Shown: positions 10,392-23,053 of the stretch, piece after piece
Layout: the number at the start of each line of letters is the position of its first letter
Position numbering within the stretch: position 1 is the stretch's first letter
Assembly: GCA_033439295.1 (NCBI GenBank)
Contig: JAVTLE010000015.1
Span: 1,612,001 to 1,676,000, forward strand
Source: Deuterostichococcus epilithicus
Taxonomy: Eukaryota > Chlorophyta > Trebouxiophyceae > Prasiolales > Stichococcaceae
Direction: 5' to 3'
Length of the DNA stretch: 64,000 bases
Position numbers and translations under genes: made by a program
The notes under the pieces: generated by a model
The model's database searches: none
What the model was told of the DNA's origin: nothing
Seen by the model: only the letters and a program-made list of their open reading frames with translations

Positions 10392-12182
10392 ATGGCGCTG
10401 CGCATGCTTGGATCCCGGCTCGGAGGCCTGCTGCAGCCCGCGCGCGAGCGGCTCGCCACGGACCTTCCCCGGCTGGTAAACCACGTGCTGTTTCGGATGC
10501 AGGGGGCTCATGCAGGGCGCGCCAATGCTGATGGGTTGCCCGATCTGCACAGGTGGTGGCCCCGCGCGCTTTCGCGTCCGCGGCACAACCAGCTGAACAG
10601 CCTGCAGGGCAAGCTGCTACCGCGAAGCAGGGCTGGGGTCAGACGACCATCATGGACATTCTGAAGGCCAAGGTGCGTTAATCGCAGCGCATCGGACGCG
10701 CCAGCAGCGGGCAATGGACGCCGTGCCCACTCCCCGGCATTCAGCGGGCGTACTGCTGACTGTGCACCTGCACTGGTGTGATTTCTGCAGCGGAGGCCGC
10801 ACCACCGAGGCCTGGCGCACCGCCACTCACTCTGTGTGCGTCTCCTGTGCCGCAGGTGCCGCACGACGGGGCCTGGCTGTGGTGCAGCAAGGACGACATG
10901 GTCATCGATGCAGTGCGAAAGGCAAGTACCAGCGTGCAGTAGCCCTTGCGCCCGCCCGACAGCAGGCTCTCATGGTCAAGGCCTCACAATCTGCCTTCAA
11001 AGTGCCTGCACGTCCACTCCCAGGTTTCGGGAGGCTCGCAGCTGCCAAACAGCAGTGTTTGCTGGTTGCAGATGACAAAGGGCAATGTGGGCTCGCTGCT
11101 GGTCTTCGACCCCAGCAAGCTCAGGCTGGAGAGCGGCGAGGGCAGCGACTTGAGGAGCGCTTCCAGCGAGGCCGTCGTGGGTATCGTGACAGAGCGAGGT
11201 GGGGCGGGCATGTCATGTTGCGCTTGTGACCTAACCGCCACCTGACCGCGCTGAACGAGGCTGCCCGGCGGCCCGTGGCTCCCGGCGCATCTGCTCCAGC
11301 CATTAACACGCGCTCGCGTCGGCAGCATCCTTGAAAGTGCAATCTGGCGAGCTCAAAAGCTGTGTCTCACCGACAGCGACCCGATTCAAATGCCATGTCC
11401 TGCAGACTACCTGACAAAGGTGGTGGTGTCCGGCAAGAGCTCCAAGGAGCTGAAGGTGTCGGAGATCATGACGAGGGAGGAGGTGCTGAAGACGGTGTCG
11501 CCGTCTGACACGGTGCTGGCGGCCATGGAGCTCATGATCGACTTCAACTTCCGGCACGTGCCCGTGGTGAGTCCCTGCAGTGCTACCCTGCGGATAGTCT
11601 CGCAGCTGCTTCTCTCGCAGCTGCAGTCGGTACACCGGTCGTCCTCGATCTTCATTCGGTGACCGCTGGGTTGACGCAGATGCTCCTAACAAGTGAGTTT
11701 GGTTTGCCTGGGTGGAGGTGATGACATGTGTTGGCACTTTGGGTTCTTTTAATGCTGACTGAGCCGTTGCAGGTCGACAATGGGAGCTACCTTGGCATGA
11801 TCTCCATCCGTGACGCGGTAAGTGTCATGCTCCAGCAATCTCGACACTGTCTGCTGCACACTGCTTGCTGAGTGAGGGGTGTGCCTCGATCCGCAGCAGT
11901 GTCCCCTCAACCCTAAACATCATACGCAGGTGCGGACGATGGTGGTCGAGCACCGGGAAGAGGTGGACAAGCTGCACGAGTACATCCAGGTAACATATCA
12001 TGGTCATTTTCTGCGAGTACGTGCCACCAGACATACATTCGCAAGCGAGCTGCCGGCGGATGTGCGTGAATGTGTACCATTTTGCTCTAAAATACAAAAC
12101 AACAAGCTCACAGAAAAAGGGTGCTCTTGCCTCTGTGTCAGTTCGTTCTGCTCTCTGGTGGCCAATGCAGGGTTCGTACTGA
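10392..12182 (+). CDS. CBSX3: CBSX3-type two-CBS-domain protein (mitochondrial)
   Basis: Eight exons join in frame: 10392-10475, 10553-10672, 10856-10921, 11072-11198, 11406-11566, 11773-11817, 11930-11989 and 12171-12182, giving about 224 residues (Arabidopsis CBSX3 is slightly shorter). Order: a basic, alanine-rich N-terminus suited to mitochondrial import, TTIMDILKAK, GAWLWCSKDDMVIDAVRK and IVTERDYLTK (first CBS); then VSEIMTREEVLKTVSP, FRHVPV and GMISIRDAV (second CBS); and a C-terminus HREEVDKLHEYIQGSY that matches the plant protein closely. Plant CBSX3 binds adenosine ligands and regulates mitochondrial o-type thioredoxin. The intron after 10921 uses a GC donor (GCAAGT). The last exon encodes only GSY and the stop. 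The gene is driven from the right direct-repeat promoter region. Confidence 0.93.
11909..11918 (+). repeat. telomere-like/branch-site motif in CBSX3 intron
   Basis: AACCCTAAAC lies about 12-20 bp upstream of the exon-7 acceptor at 11929. It resembles a plant telo-box but could equally be the intron branch site (CTAAAC). Confidence 0.35.
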
Positions 12183-12691
12183 GGGGTGGGGAGGCATGGA
12201 AGGTGAAGAGCATCCGTGAGCGCAGCCTTCACGATGTCAAGGCACCGCCCGGGGCTTGGTGGGCGCCTGGCATGATTTGGCCGCCTGCGCGAGTCAGACA
12301 GCTCGGTACCTGTCTCGTAGTGGAGAGCGCGAGTTCGACGCGAGAGCGCATTCCCCTCGACTGCCTTTGCTCACAAGACATTTTCGAGACTTGTGCAGCC
12401 AAAGCAGTGGAGTCGCCAGAAAACATGCAGACTCACGCTGCGACTTCCACCTGGGCGCGTGGCATGTTGCTCAAGAAGGTGGGGCTCTCCTTGTATACTA
12501 TGCACGTAGGTAGCGGCATGGGCAGGTCAGCGACTTGGTTTCAGCCTTTCGTCGCAAATGTCAGATCCTCCCGTCCTTCGGCACAGTAAACTCCAGGCAC
12601 CATGACGCACGTCCGACATGGGTTCTACCCTGGAATCGTGGCTGGCTAAGTCTCAACGCCATCTTCCGCGCTCTGAGCTGCTCCCTGGCGG
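12183..12691. other. tail-to-tail intergenic gap
   Basis: 3' regions of CBSX3 (+) and the PRAT gene (-). No tRNA fold, repeat or further coding unit is supported. Confidence 0.5.
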
Positions 12692-14194
12692 TCACCGATT
12701 TGGCCTCTCCTTCTGCAGACTGGCTTCCAGCTGCTCAATGACCGCCGACATGCTGTCGTAGCTCCGCTCCTTGTACGGCAGCGAGGGCTCGGCTGGCACC
12801 GCACCCAGGGCACCTGGCGCTGCCGCTGCTGGCAGCTGTGGATGCCGTGGGTCCTCTGGCAGCTTGGCTATGAGCGCCTCCTGCAGCATGCCGATAGGGA
12901 AGCCGGCCTGCACATTGCACACGACTATGGGCCGCATTGCATGCACGAGTACCTAGTCTTGCACATCCTGCAGTACAGTCCAAGCGTCTGCATCCAAACC
13001 CTGAGCAAGGCGACGTCAAGTGCAAAACGCCGCAACAAGCCCCAGAGACAAACTAGCCACCCACCAGGCCACCCATGCCAGCGCCCAGCAGAGCGCTTCT
13101 CAGCCGCAGCCCAGCGCCGCCCGGCACTGCGAGCACACCCCACATCGTTCGAATGCGCGCAGTGCTTCAGCTCGAGTCCCAGGCCGGAAGCCTTCAACAG
13201 CATCAATGCACTGCGGGGCGATCCTGGCTGTCGCATGCTTGCTATTGCCATTGAAGTGACACTTACTGAAGACGCCGAAGGCGGCGCCCGTGGTGAGGCC
13301 GGCGGCCATGATGTCCCGGTGGTCACGCTTGCCGCGCGCCACGCTGCTTAGGATCTGCGTGCCATAGAATATGGAAGCCAGGCCGCCAAATGTCGCGCCG
13401 CCCCTGCAAGCCCAAGCTGGTAAGTCCGGCTGGAGGTTTACGCAATTGTCTGTCTCCAGCATGTGTTCGGCTGGCTCGCCGGTCGGTCTCAACTCAACAC
13501 TGATACCGGGCGCAGCGCCCCTGGCTACCGCACTGCAAGCGCACTAAACTCACTTGATTGACGCCTTCAGCTGCCGCAGCAGGCGGTTGGTCTGGATGTC
13601 CGCCACATATCTGGCCTCATGCAGCTTCGTGGGCAGGCCAGCAGGCGCCTTTGGCATGCCTGCGGACGACAGCATGATGTCACAGGTGCAAGCCGAGCAG
13701 CAAGAGCTCCTGATAGGGCATGTCTGCTTGTGCAATGATTCCGCCAACCTGCGGCTGCGCCTGTCGTTCAAGCACCACTACGGTCCCACAAAGCAAGTGC
13801 GCACCCTCAGAGCGGTCGGCCAGCCACTGCTTGCCGCCACCGTAGACGATGCCGAAAAGGACGCCCACCACGGTGTTCTGAGCCCACTCCTTCACCTCTG
13901 GTGGCGCCTCCGGCGGCTGCATGCATGATGTGCTGTGAATGGCACAGACAGCCGCAGCATGATGACACCGCATGAGCGTCGCGACAACCCTATGCATGCG
14001 ACCTGCCAGATAATGCAGATGGGACCCACCTCCTGCCCCGGCTCAACGTGTGCGGTGGCATTGCGGAACGCTGCGCATATGCGGTCCCACCCCACAGCGT
14101 ATGGGCTCTTCGGCATCTCTGGGCCAGAATGCCCCGGTGTGTTCCGGGATTCCCCTGATATGTTCCCATTGGGAAAATCGCCTGTTCCTGACAT
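12692..14194 (-). CDS. Tim17/Tim22/Tim23-type (PRAT) membrane protein
   Basis: Start at ATG 14194 (MSGTGDFPNG...). Blocks in order: MPKSPYAVGWDRICAAFRNA, PPEAPPEVKEWAQNTVVGVL with FGIVYGGGKQWLADR, LPTKLHEARYVADIQTNRLL, then KGGATFGGLASIFYGTQILS plus AAGLTTGAAFGVFS, and a last exon AGFPIGMLQEALIAKL ending KERPNR. Gly-rich, GXXXG-containing membrane helices (VVGVLFGIVYGGG, GGATFGGLASI, AAGLTTGAAFG) are typical of the PRAT family, which includes Tim17/22/23, OEP16 and plant HP20/HP30. Those act in protein or metabolite passage across mitochondrial or plastid membranes. The exact subfamily is not recognised. Exon edges are approximate except the GTGAGT donor after the SIK block (about 13555). It shares a 385-bp head-to-head gap with the SMP/C2 gene. 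Confidence 0.68.
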
Positions 14195-14579
14195 TGCAAA
14201 GCTCAGGTTCGGATGGTTGGACAGTGAGCTGGCAGCTGTCACTCAAGTTCGTGCAGCAGCTTGTACATGCGCGGAGTGCTGCCCACTGTCATGCAGAGAA
14301 TCGCACGGAGATTGCTGTTGGCCTGTGGGGCGTGTGACATCTTCTCTGCGACCGCGACATGTTGGCGGAACTGCCATGCCAGCACGGCATTGGGTAATCC
14401 TCCGAAAGCTCGTACAAGGCCTTGTCACCGCCGACGCTCGCCCCATTTGCGCGAGCCTGGCTGATCGGCTTCAAGGTTGCAGCAGGCATTCCGAAAGTTG
14501 ATAGGGTGCCCGCGGCGTCGCACGTTCAATTCTCGAAACTACGATCTCGGGCATGAAGCCCTGACTCGCTCATCCAAGC
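14195..14579. promoter_or_regulatory. head-to-head intergenic, putative bidirectional promoter
   Basis: This 385-bp region lies between the PRAT start (-) and the SMP/C2 protein start (+). No distinctive element was recognised; the promoter role is inferred from geometry only. Confidence 0.4.
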
Positions 14580-17500
14580 ATGGGCGCTCTCAGCAAGCTG
14601 GCGGGTGCAGGAAAAGGGCTGGCATATTTCGGCTGCCATGTGCTCAAGACAACTGCTGGGTGCCTGAATGGCCTGCGGAAAGGGCTCGGCAGCAGTGGGG
14701 TACTCAGTCTGCAGGCAGCGCTGCTCGTTGGCAACATACTGTTCTTCACGGCGGGTGAGAGTCTTAGTGAGTATTTGGAGTGTATTTGGAGTGTATGGCT
14801 GACCGGTGGAGCCGCTCGGCACTCTTGTCGAACGTTCTCATGACCTTTGACCCTACAGTTCCTTGGCCGCAGCGTCGAAGCGTGTCCCTCTGCTGCAGGC
14901 CTGAAGGCGCGCAAGCGGGCCCAGTTCGCCGCTGCGGTGAAATGCATCACGGACCTCGACGACGCGGGCCTGCGCCTGGTGCTGGGCTACATTCCTGCAT
15001 GGGTGAAATTCAGTGAATACGAACGAGCAAAGTGAGACGGCATCTTTGCTCTGTCAGCGCATGCTCCCCTTGCTTTGCTGCTGCCCCTTGAGTGCAGAAT
15101 CGCCTCACCAACTTGCGGCACAGCTGTGAGCTTCATCATGTGCGTCTGCGCTCTATTCTCGCGACATGCATGCCACAGGTTCCTCAACGACAGCCTGCAG
15201 CTGCTGTGGCCGGCCTTCGACCGGGCCATCTGCAACCTGCTGAAGGCGGAGCTGGAGCCGCTACTGCAGGTGGCATCGTCTGCCGCAAAGCGCACCCCGA
15301 CCCTGGATGGCACCTGAATGGCTCCTGCATGCGGGAGGCTCGACCTGAGGCACGCCTGGGGTGAAGGTTCCAAGCAGCGTTGATGATCGGGATGCAGGCA
15401 AACGCACCGACGATGGTGGCGGGCTGCTACTTCGACTCCCTGTCCTTTGGCTCCTCCCCCATCCAGATCGTGAGCATCAAGAACTCCTCCTTCCGCACCG
15501 GCGCCGACCAGCTGGGCATTGGTGCGGCACCCTCACGGCCTGTCCTGGTTTCATGACCCGTCTGCTGAGCCCGAAGTGTGCAGAACCTGCTTTGAGGCTC
15601 TGGCGAAAGGTCGCAGTTCCTCATTGCATGCAACAGCAGACGAACGCCGCTTGGATGTCCAGAGGCTTAGCGGGAGATGACGGCGCGAGTTTTGCTGGTG
15701 CAGTGCTGGACGTGGACCTGAGGTGGGCGGGGACCCCGGATGTCACGCTCAAGCTGCTGCCATCGCGCAAGTGGATGATCAAGCAGATGAAGATTGGTGC
15801 GTTGTACATCCCGTGCCGCACCGCGTTTCACAGCTGCGGTTCACGCCTTCCAAGGATATCCCAGAGTTGAGGCGCCGGTGTAAGTACTGCTGACCTGTAT
15901 GCAGTATGAGACGCTGCCGTGCAAAGCTCAAGTACGTTCTCGCTGGCTGCAGGCAAGCTGAAGCTGCTGCCACAGATCGACTTAACGCCCGAGATGCATG
16001 TCGCATTCAACACGCTGCATGTGGCTGGCATGCTGCGCGTCACACTCTCGCCCATCATGCAGGTGACCTGTCAAATCTGCTGGGGCCAAGTGTCGAACAA
16101 CACTGCTGCAGCAACCGGAAAGCGATTGTAGGGTAGCTGTTGCAAGCTTACCTTCTCAGCGCAAAGCACAACCCACACCTGTGTGCAAGCTGCTTGCTGT
16201 CAGCGACCAGCCTTGCCAAAACACGGTTGGGATTTGTCCTGCAGGACGTCCCTTTTGTCGGGGGCGTGTCGCTCAGCTGGCTGGAGATGCCTATGATCGA
16301 CTTTGACATCAAGTGCGTCTCCAATGGCAATGGCCTGTTGCGGATCCTGGCTTCACCTCAGTCGCCTAGCTTGCGATCGTGAATGCCGCCGCCTGTGCGG
16401 CCCTGACTGCTGGGGATTGCCATGCAGAGGCGTCGGCGGCTCAATGGACCTGATGAGCCTGCCCGCTGTCGCGGACTGGATCATGCAGTCGCTGGTGCAG
16501 GGTTATCTCATGGGGATGGTGCGGCACCTCCCTGCAGTGCATCTCTCCAGCGCCTGATTGCATCCAGGCAGGCGGGCCAACGGGCACGAAGCCAGCAGTC
16601 AAGCGTAGCGTTGCAGAGTTGAGATCACGAAAAGAAATATGTGAACCGATTTCGCAGTCGTTGATCTGTACGCCAAGCGTGTATCGCTGCAGGTGTGGCC
16701 AAAGCAGGTCAGCATCCCCTTCCTGCACTCGGAGGAGCTGGAGCACTGGCAGGCGCCCCTCGGTGCGCCCTGATCCATGGCGCGAAATCCCTCGATTCCA
16801 CAATGTCACAGGGACAGATCAATTGGCCTGCCACGACCTGCAGCGGTCGCAACCGCCGCAGCCGCAGCGTTTGTGCTGGCACTCGTGGTCCTCGGCCGAA
16901 CACCCTGTCGCTCTCTGCCCATGCTGCTGCTCTTCCTGTTCGACCGGTGGTGGCGTGCACCTGCAGGCGTGGTCACAGTGGAGGTGCTGGAGGCAAGGCT
17001 GCCGCCGCGCGTGAGCACCATCGGCCGCAAGGAGAAGCCGCTGCACCCCTACGCCGCCATGGTCGTCGGCTCCGCCGGCACCTCCGTCGAGTGCGGCCTC
17101 TTCTTCCGCGGGCTCTGCAATGCGCCTGCAGCCCCGGCCGTCTTGATGGCTGGGGTTGCATTCGCATCCCCACCACCAGCAGTGCACTCGTGAAGCGACA
17201 CGTGTGGCTGGAATTAGGGCATACTGCCTGCGGCACCCCGCACTTGTAATGGACTCGGCTGCAGAGATCACAGCCGGCGGCCGACCGGCGACTCTTATAA
17301 ACCCCTGCTGCCCGCAGGACAGAGCAGGGACCAAATGTGCAGACGGCGACGACGAGCACACGGTGGAACACGGTGCAGCCGGTGTGGCGGGAGGCGTACC
17401 ACTTGTGCGTGTACGATGCGGCGCAGGTGCTCAAGATCGTCCTGGCGCACAACATGGAGACTGGTGAGCTGGCATGCGCACTTCGTGTGTGTGGCTCAGC

Positions 17501-20500
17501 TGCAGCACCCACCAGACCGTGGCAGCCTGTGAACCTCACTTTGAGCTCTGAACTGATCGCCTGATACACCTGTTGCGACACCTGTTGTGTTGAGCAGTTG
17601 GGCAGTCACTGACATGGTCCTCGCAACGCCGCTCAGCTGCGGTCCTTGCATCTGCAGGCGCCGCACACAACGACCTGACGCTGGGACGTGTGGACGTCCC
17701 GCTGAGCGTGCTGGCGGCGCCGGTGGCGCACGCGCGGCAGCAGCGGCTGTCCGGCTCGCTGCTGGCGGCGGCGCAGGCTCGCCGGTGCGTGCGCACAACA
17801 GCAGCCCCCGCGCGATTGCACGCTTCTGCGCCCCTGATTCAGGAGGCCAAGGACCGTACGGCTGCTGCGTGTGAGATCCCTGATACCAGCCGTTGGCTCT
17901 GCCTGTTGCAGGGGCCTGGGGCGCGTGCGGCGGCGGGCGCACGGCGGCCGCGCCGCCTCGGTCGCTGGCGACTGCGCCTCGGGCGGCGAGGACAGCAAGC
18001 GCTCGCCCGCCGGCGGCGGCGGCGCTCAGGGCCCCCACGGCGGCCTGCGGCGCCCAAGCAGCGCCGGCCAGCTCGGCGGCAGACGCTCGGGCGACGAGGA
18101 GTCATCCGATACCAACGCCGCCGGCGCTTCGCCGCGCGCCGAGGTGGATGGCGGAGCCAGCCTCGGCGCCTCGCCTCGGGCCCAGGCCGGCGGCAGCGGC
18201 CCCGGCAGCGAGGGCGCTGGCAGCTGGGCGTTCGTGGGGCACAGCCCGACGCACGGCGACGGCGGCGCAGGTGCCGCTGCGGCGGCGGCGGCTTCCGCGG
18301 AGGACCACCGGGCTGTGGACGAGGTGCTCAGCATCATGTCGCCGCACATCGAGCAGGCAAGCTCCAGTACTTCGCGCCACATGTGCACTGAGATGTGCTG
18401 TTCGGCATGTTTCGTCTGCGGGCGCCCAGGTGTACATAAGTCACCTGGCTGTGGCCTGTTCTGCCAGAGGCACTGCAAGTTGGTACAAAATTAGAAGCTG
18501 CTCGATGTCAACACTCAAACCATGCCGCAGCACGACCATGAGTTCGGGCGCGAGGATGCGCGCCATGCGGAGACGCAGGCGCGCATGCTGCTGCGGCCGC
18601 CGTCACCGGCAGCGGGCAGTGCAGGCCTCCTGGGCGTGCTCGACCGCTCCCTCCCCAGCTTCGGCGCAGGCGAGTCGGTCAAGGAACCCTGGGCCGCGTC
18701 CTTTTACGGTCTCCATGCGCGGCGGATGCCAAGCCCAGCATGAGTTCAAGCTTGTGCCCCTTGTGCTGGCCTCCAGCTGCCACGCCCCTCTGCCCTGCTG
18801 AGCATATTGTGAAAGTGTTGTGCAGCGCAGTGCAGTGCCAGCTGCAGCAGGCGGCACTGCACCTTTGCAGATTATCGTTTCAAGTCGTGTCATCGTCTCA
18901 TGTCGCAAATGGCCCTGCAGGGTCTGGTGATGGTTTCATGCCTGCACTTACACATGCAGGCGCACCAGCGGAGCTGCAGCCGGGCAGCGGGACGAAGCCG
19001 CCGCTCAAGCCGCGCCAGAAGGCCTCCAAGCCGCACGCCCGCAATCACATCGGTGGGGGCTCGTTTCCTGCCGAAGTTGCTGGTCATTTAGTTCCCGAAC
19101 ATCGCCTTTCAGCAGGAGGAGCACATCACGAATGCCTCATCTGGGTGAGCGCAGAGGCTCGTGGCATCGGCCTGCTATGTGATGATGCGTCCCATTGCCA
19201 CCGCAGCCCACGAAGCGGCGCTGGCAGCGGCGAGCGAGGAGGGCGCCTGGTTGCCGCTGCTCAGCATGAAGAACGCCGCCGGCGTGCTGCAGACCTGGGA
19301 CCGCAGTGCGGCCGCCCTCACCCGCCCAGGTGTTGAAGCGTCATGTGCTTGCCCTCTCCCCACGCCGATCCAGCTGCTGCCATGCGGGGGGTTAGCCAGG
19401 ACTTCAGTCGAAGTCCTGGACTTTTCAGCACACGTACACTTCCTGCGTCTAGACGCCTTTGACCAGGAGCTGTGGGTTTGCAGACCTGCGGCAGCAGCAG
19501 CGCAGCAGCTTCTTCCCGTCAATGGCCCACATCTCGGCGCTGTTGGGCGGCGCCGGCCGGACGGCCGACCCACCGTCGGCAGCCACGACCTCTGGCGTGT
19601 GCCCTACGGCTGCAGCCGGCCAGTCAGAGAACATCGCCCATGCGACCAGCCACCCGGTGCGAGACGCACTCCGGACCATTCTCCGACATCTCGTGAGAGG
19701 CGACGAAAGTGACATGGCCACACAACAACCTGCGACCATCCGACATGGCCGCTCGTGGCTTACTCTGTGACTGGAGGGCTGACGGGCATTGCAAACACGG
19801 ACACACTCAGGGGGCATTGGAGACACGCTGAAGGATTCAAGTTGACTTGCAGGGTGCTGCAAATCCAGCGGCGGATGGGGCCAGCTTGACCGGCGAGATG
19901 GTGTCCGAGCCAGCGGCAAACAATGGCAGTGCACCGGCCGCAGAGGCCGCCGCCCTAGCACCCAGCTCCCACTTCTTCTCCAGCAGTTTTTGGGATTGGC
20001 ACCAGGTGCGGTTCTACAGGGTTGTAGGTTGTTTGTATACTATGTATCTCGCATCGATGTGCGGTGCCAGTGTCCAAGGAAGCTGATCGTCAAATGCATT
20101 GCTGTGAGGTCTGCACATCCCAGCCTGACATTGCTCTGGTGCGACTGTCAGCATTACAGCAGTTCACCCTTGCTCGTGCAGGCATCTTCGCAGCGCAGGA
20201 ACGGCGCGCCGAACCGCGTGGCCAAGCGCCTGGTCAACTGGGCTGGGCTGGGCGGCGGCGCCTCCACCGCCGCATCGGCGCACGCAACCTCCGCCGCCGA
20301 GCCGCTGGCCCAGCTCGCCGGCGGCGGCGGGGTCACGGACACCAAGAAGCCAACTGCCGCCGCCGCCGCCACCGCCGCCGCCGGCAACGGCAACGGCACT
20401 TCGGAGCCTGTCTCCTCGCAGTCTGCGGACTCCACTGTCACGACGCCGCGCCGCGACTCCTCGCAGTCTGCCACAAGCAGCGGCGGCGGCGGCGGCGGCG

Positions 20501-23053
20501 GGGCGGCCGCCCGGCTGACGCCCGCGCCGCCCGGCCAGGCGCCGCCCTCGGCGCCGGTGCCCGTGGGCGGCAGCAGGTGGCGCCGCAGGTCGATGGACGC
20601 CACGCCGACGGGCACCTCGCCCACGAAATGCGCCCCAGCCGCAAACAACACGCCGGCAGGCACGCGCCGCGCCACCCACGCGGAGCCTGTGTCGAATGCA
20701 TCTGCAATCATAGCTGAGCCAGCGGGTTGCAACAAGCTGATGAACCCAGACGGCGGCGCAAGTTGCAGCTCCTTCAGTCGTGCATCACTGGGAGCCGGAT
20801 CAGGAAGCAGTCTGCGGCAATCTGAAGTCCTGCAGCAATTGGTCATGGCAGGTTCCGACATTTCGCCGGAGGACCAGGCGCAGCTGGCCACCTTTGCGGA
20901 GGCCCTGGACTCAGCCAGCGGCCAGGCCCGCGCCTACAGCCGCAAGGTATGCATCCTTTCTACTTTGTGGCCGTCAGCTGTTGCTGCGAGGTGTGCAGGC
21001 CATCGCGTCAGTCATTGGCCATGTCCATTCCATGCTCGGTCCATGCTGCGGGCTATGTCAGTGCAGGGCCTGCATGGCTGCGGGCCTCATGGCCTCATGC
21101 ATATCGAAAACCTTTCTCAGTTTACACGGGAACCCCTGCAACTATCAACCCCTGCAACTCTGAAGCATATTCACAAACCCAAATATTGTGCTTCTGGTGC
21201 GCAGGCGGAGGTGCTGGGCCTGGCGCGTGTGCGGCTCAGCTTCCACGCCCTCGCGGACGACCCCGCACGCGCCGCAGCGCTGCAGCAGAGCTCGCTGGCG
21301 CCCACGGTGCGCGCACTCCGCTGCTGCTGCAACATGTCGCCTGAAGGAGTCTGGAAGCGCGCCGTCCGGCGCTGCACCCCAACCCAGGCTGCTGACTTCG
21401 TGCAATTCCACATGTGCAATGTCAAGGCTGGCCTCGGCTTCGGCTGGGGCCATGGTACTGCCGCCGTGCATGCGCCGATGCAGGGCCAGCCGCTCGTGGG
21501 AGTTGCAGCCGGTGCGCTCTCAATTGACGGGCTCATTGTCCCCGTGCCCGCGCAGGGGCGGCCGGTCGTCCAGGGTGCTGACGACACATCAGCTCGCAGC
21601 GTGCTCTGATACACTCATGTTCCTGTGCATCCAAAACCTCGCTGTCTCCCCGCGCAGGGGCGGCCGGTCGTGGGGGTGCTGCTGGTGCAGCTGGGCAGTG
21701 CAGCGCTGCAGACGGCGGAGCTGGATCACCCAGCAGTGCGCCTCACCCTCGGCAAGCAGGTGCGCCCCCCGGCACCTGCGGCGTAATGAACCTGCGCAAC
21801 ACGTGGCGCTGCTGCCGACGCTCTGCCCGGCTGGCGTCTGTGGACTACTTTGGCTCGGCCACGGCCCATTAGGGTTTAGGGTTTGCTGAGCGTAGCGCCC
21901 CCTTTGCATCGCGCCCGCACCCTCTGCGGACCCATCTCTGCGCCGCACATTCCCCCTGCATGCGCCCCCAGAAAAAGGAAGGGGGGGCAGCAACCACGCT
22001 GTTGAGACAGCAGCAACCGCCTGGGGGGGCAGGAGTACCAGGTGTGAAAGCGGAATCAGGGGGCGATCAGGAACCGAAAGAGACCTCTCATTCACTGCGA
22101 CCGCAGGTGCGGCAGACAATGGAGTACGCCAGCCTGCACGGCGGCCGTGTCACGTGGGATGCTACCTCCTTTGCCTTTGCGCTGTCCGTGGATCCCGCCG
22201 CTGCAACGGAGGTGCGCCATCCCCCGGCTGCAACCCATCACTGCGTCCGTGGACTTATGACGAAGTGGCATGGATCGTTGCTGCTCCATGCCTGCATCAC
22301 GCCTGCTGGTCTGAGGCTGCTGCGGCCGGGCCGGCCCCTTGTCAGCTGAGTTGCGGCCGCAATTTCATCGCAGCCTTGCGTCTGCGGCCTCCATCGCAGT
22401 GCCGCTCGTCCGCTGCATGCATGGCATGCAGGCTTGGTGCTCACGGTCCTCTGTTATCCGCACAAGGAATGGCTGGTGGCAGTGCCTCCAGGATGTCAGC
22501 ACCGGTGTGTCTCCTGCATTCCGTCCAGCGAAAGGGGTGCAGGAACCGAATCCAGTGTTTTTTCTGGGCTCCCAGGTCAGCATCCAGATAGGCAACCTGT
22601 CGGCCAGCCTAGGCGACCGGCTCTGGGCCACCTGGTTCTCCACTGCCGCACAGTATGCACGCGCCACCTCTCCCCTCGCCGTGTGCCGTCTCAACGTGCA
22701 GGTGTGATGCCTTCCTGCTGTGCCTTGCATGTGCTTTGCGACGTGCTGAGGCGTGGGATTGTCCTCGACTAGTCCTGCTGCCGTAGCTTCTTCATGCAAC
22801 GTGCACGCCGCTGCAACACCATTTGCGTGTCCGATTGTAACCATCTGTGAGCACGTCCGTAAATTCTGACGCTGCAAACCGTGCGCAGAACGCGATCCGG
22901 CAGGGGCAGATGTCCGGCACCTGGGAGATGTTTGCGGACCAGCCTGGTGGCGCCGGCGGCTCGGCCGCCGCGGGTAGCACAGCGGGCGGCAGCGGCGAGG
23001 TGGCCGGCCAGATCACGATGCGCTTTTCCTGGCGACCGGTGGTCTGCGGGTGA
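14580..23053 (+). CDS. extended-synaptotagmin-like SMP/C2 lipid-transfer protein
   Basis: This is a ~8.5-kb gene of more than twenty short exons, most in phase 0. The N-terminus MGALSKLAGAGKG has a hydrophobic anchor (VLSLQAALLVGNILFF). An SMP domain follows: YIPAWVKFSEYERAK, FLNDSLQLLWPAFDRAICNL, YFDSLSFGSSPIQIVSIKNS, VLDVDLRWAG, VAFNTLHVAGMLRVTLSPIM and LSWLEMPMIDFDIK. C2-1: VVTVEVLEARLPPRV, HPYAAMVVGS, NTVQPVWREAYHLCVYDAAQ, LTLGRVDVPL. A long low-complexity acidic/Gly/Ser part follows (about 17900-20946). C2-like 2: GVLLVQLGSAALQTAELD, AVRLTLGKQ, RVTWDATSFAFALSV. The stop is at 23051-23053. E-Syt/SYT proteins tether ER to plasma membrane and move lipids. Several Ca2+-binding Asp positions of C2-1 are not seen, so Ca2+ independence is possible. 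A GC donor occurs near 18357. The region 18360-20180 could hide a split into two genes, but exons read through without a new start signal. Confidence 0.75.
21547..21569 (+). repeat. intronic echo of SMP/C2 gene exon start
   Basis: 23 bases including the acceptor (CGCGCAG then GGGCGGCCGGTCGT) are repeated exactly at 21648-21670, where they form the 3' splice site and start of the exon reading GRPVVGVLLVQLG. The copy lies 101 bp upstream in the same intron and is followed by a diverged GGGTGCTG. Confidence 0.85.
21869..21884 (+). repeat. short interstitial telomere-like repeat
   Basis: TTAGGGTTTAGGGTTT, just over two plant-type TTTAGGG units, in an intron of the SMP/C2 gene. Confidence 0.8.

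Noticed and set aside
20154-20891. 245-codon minus-strand frame opposite the SMP/C2 gene
   Set aside because: It is the complement of a Gly/Ala-rich coding exon that reads well on the plus strand with flanking splice sites.
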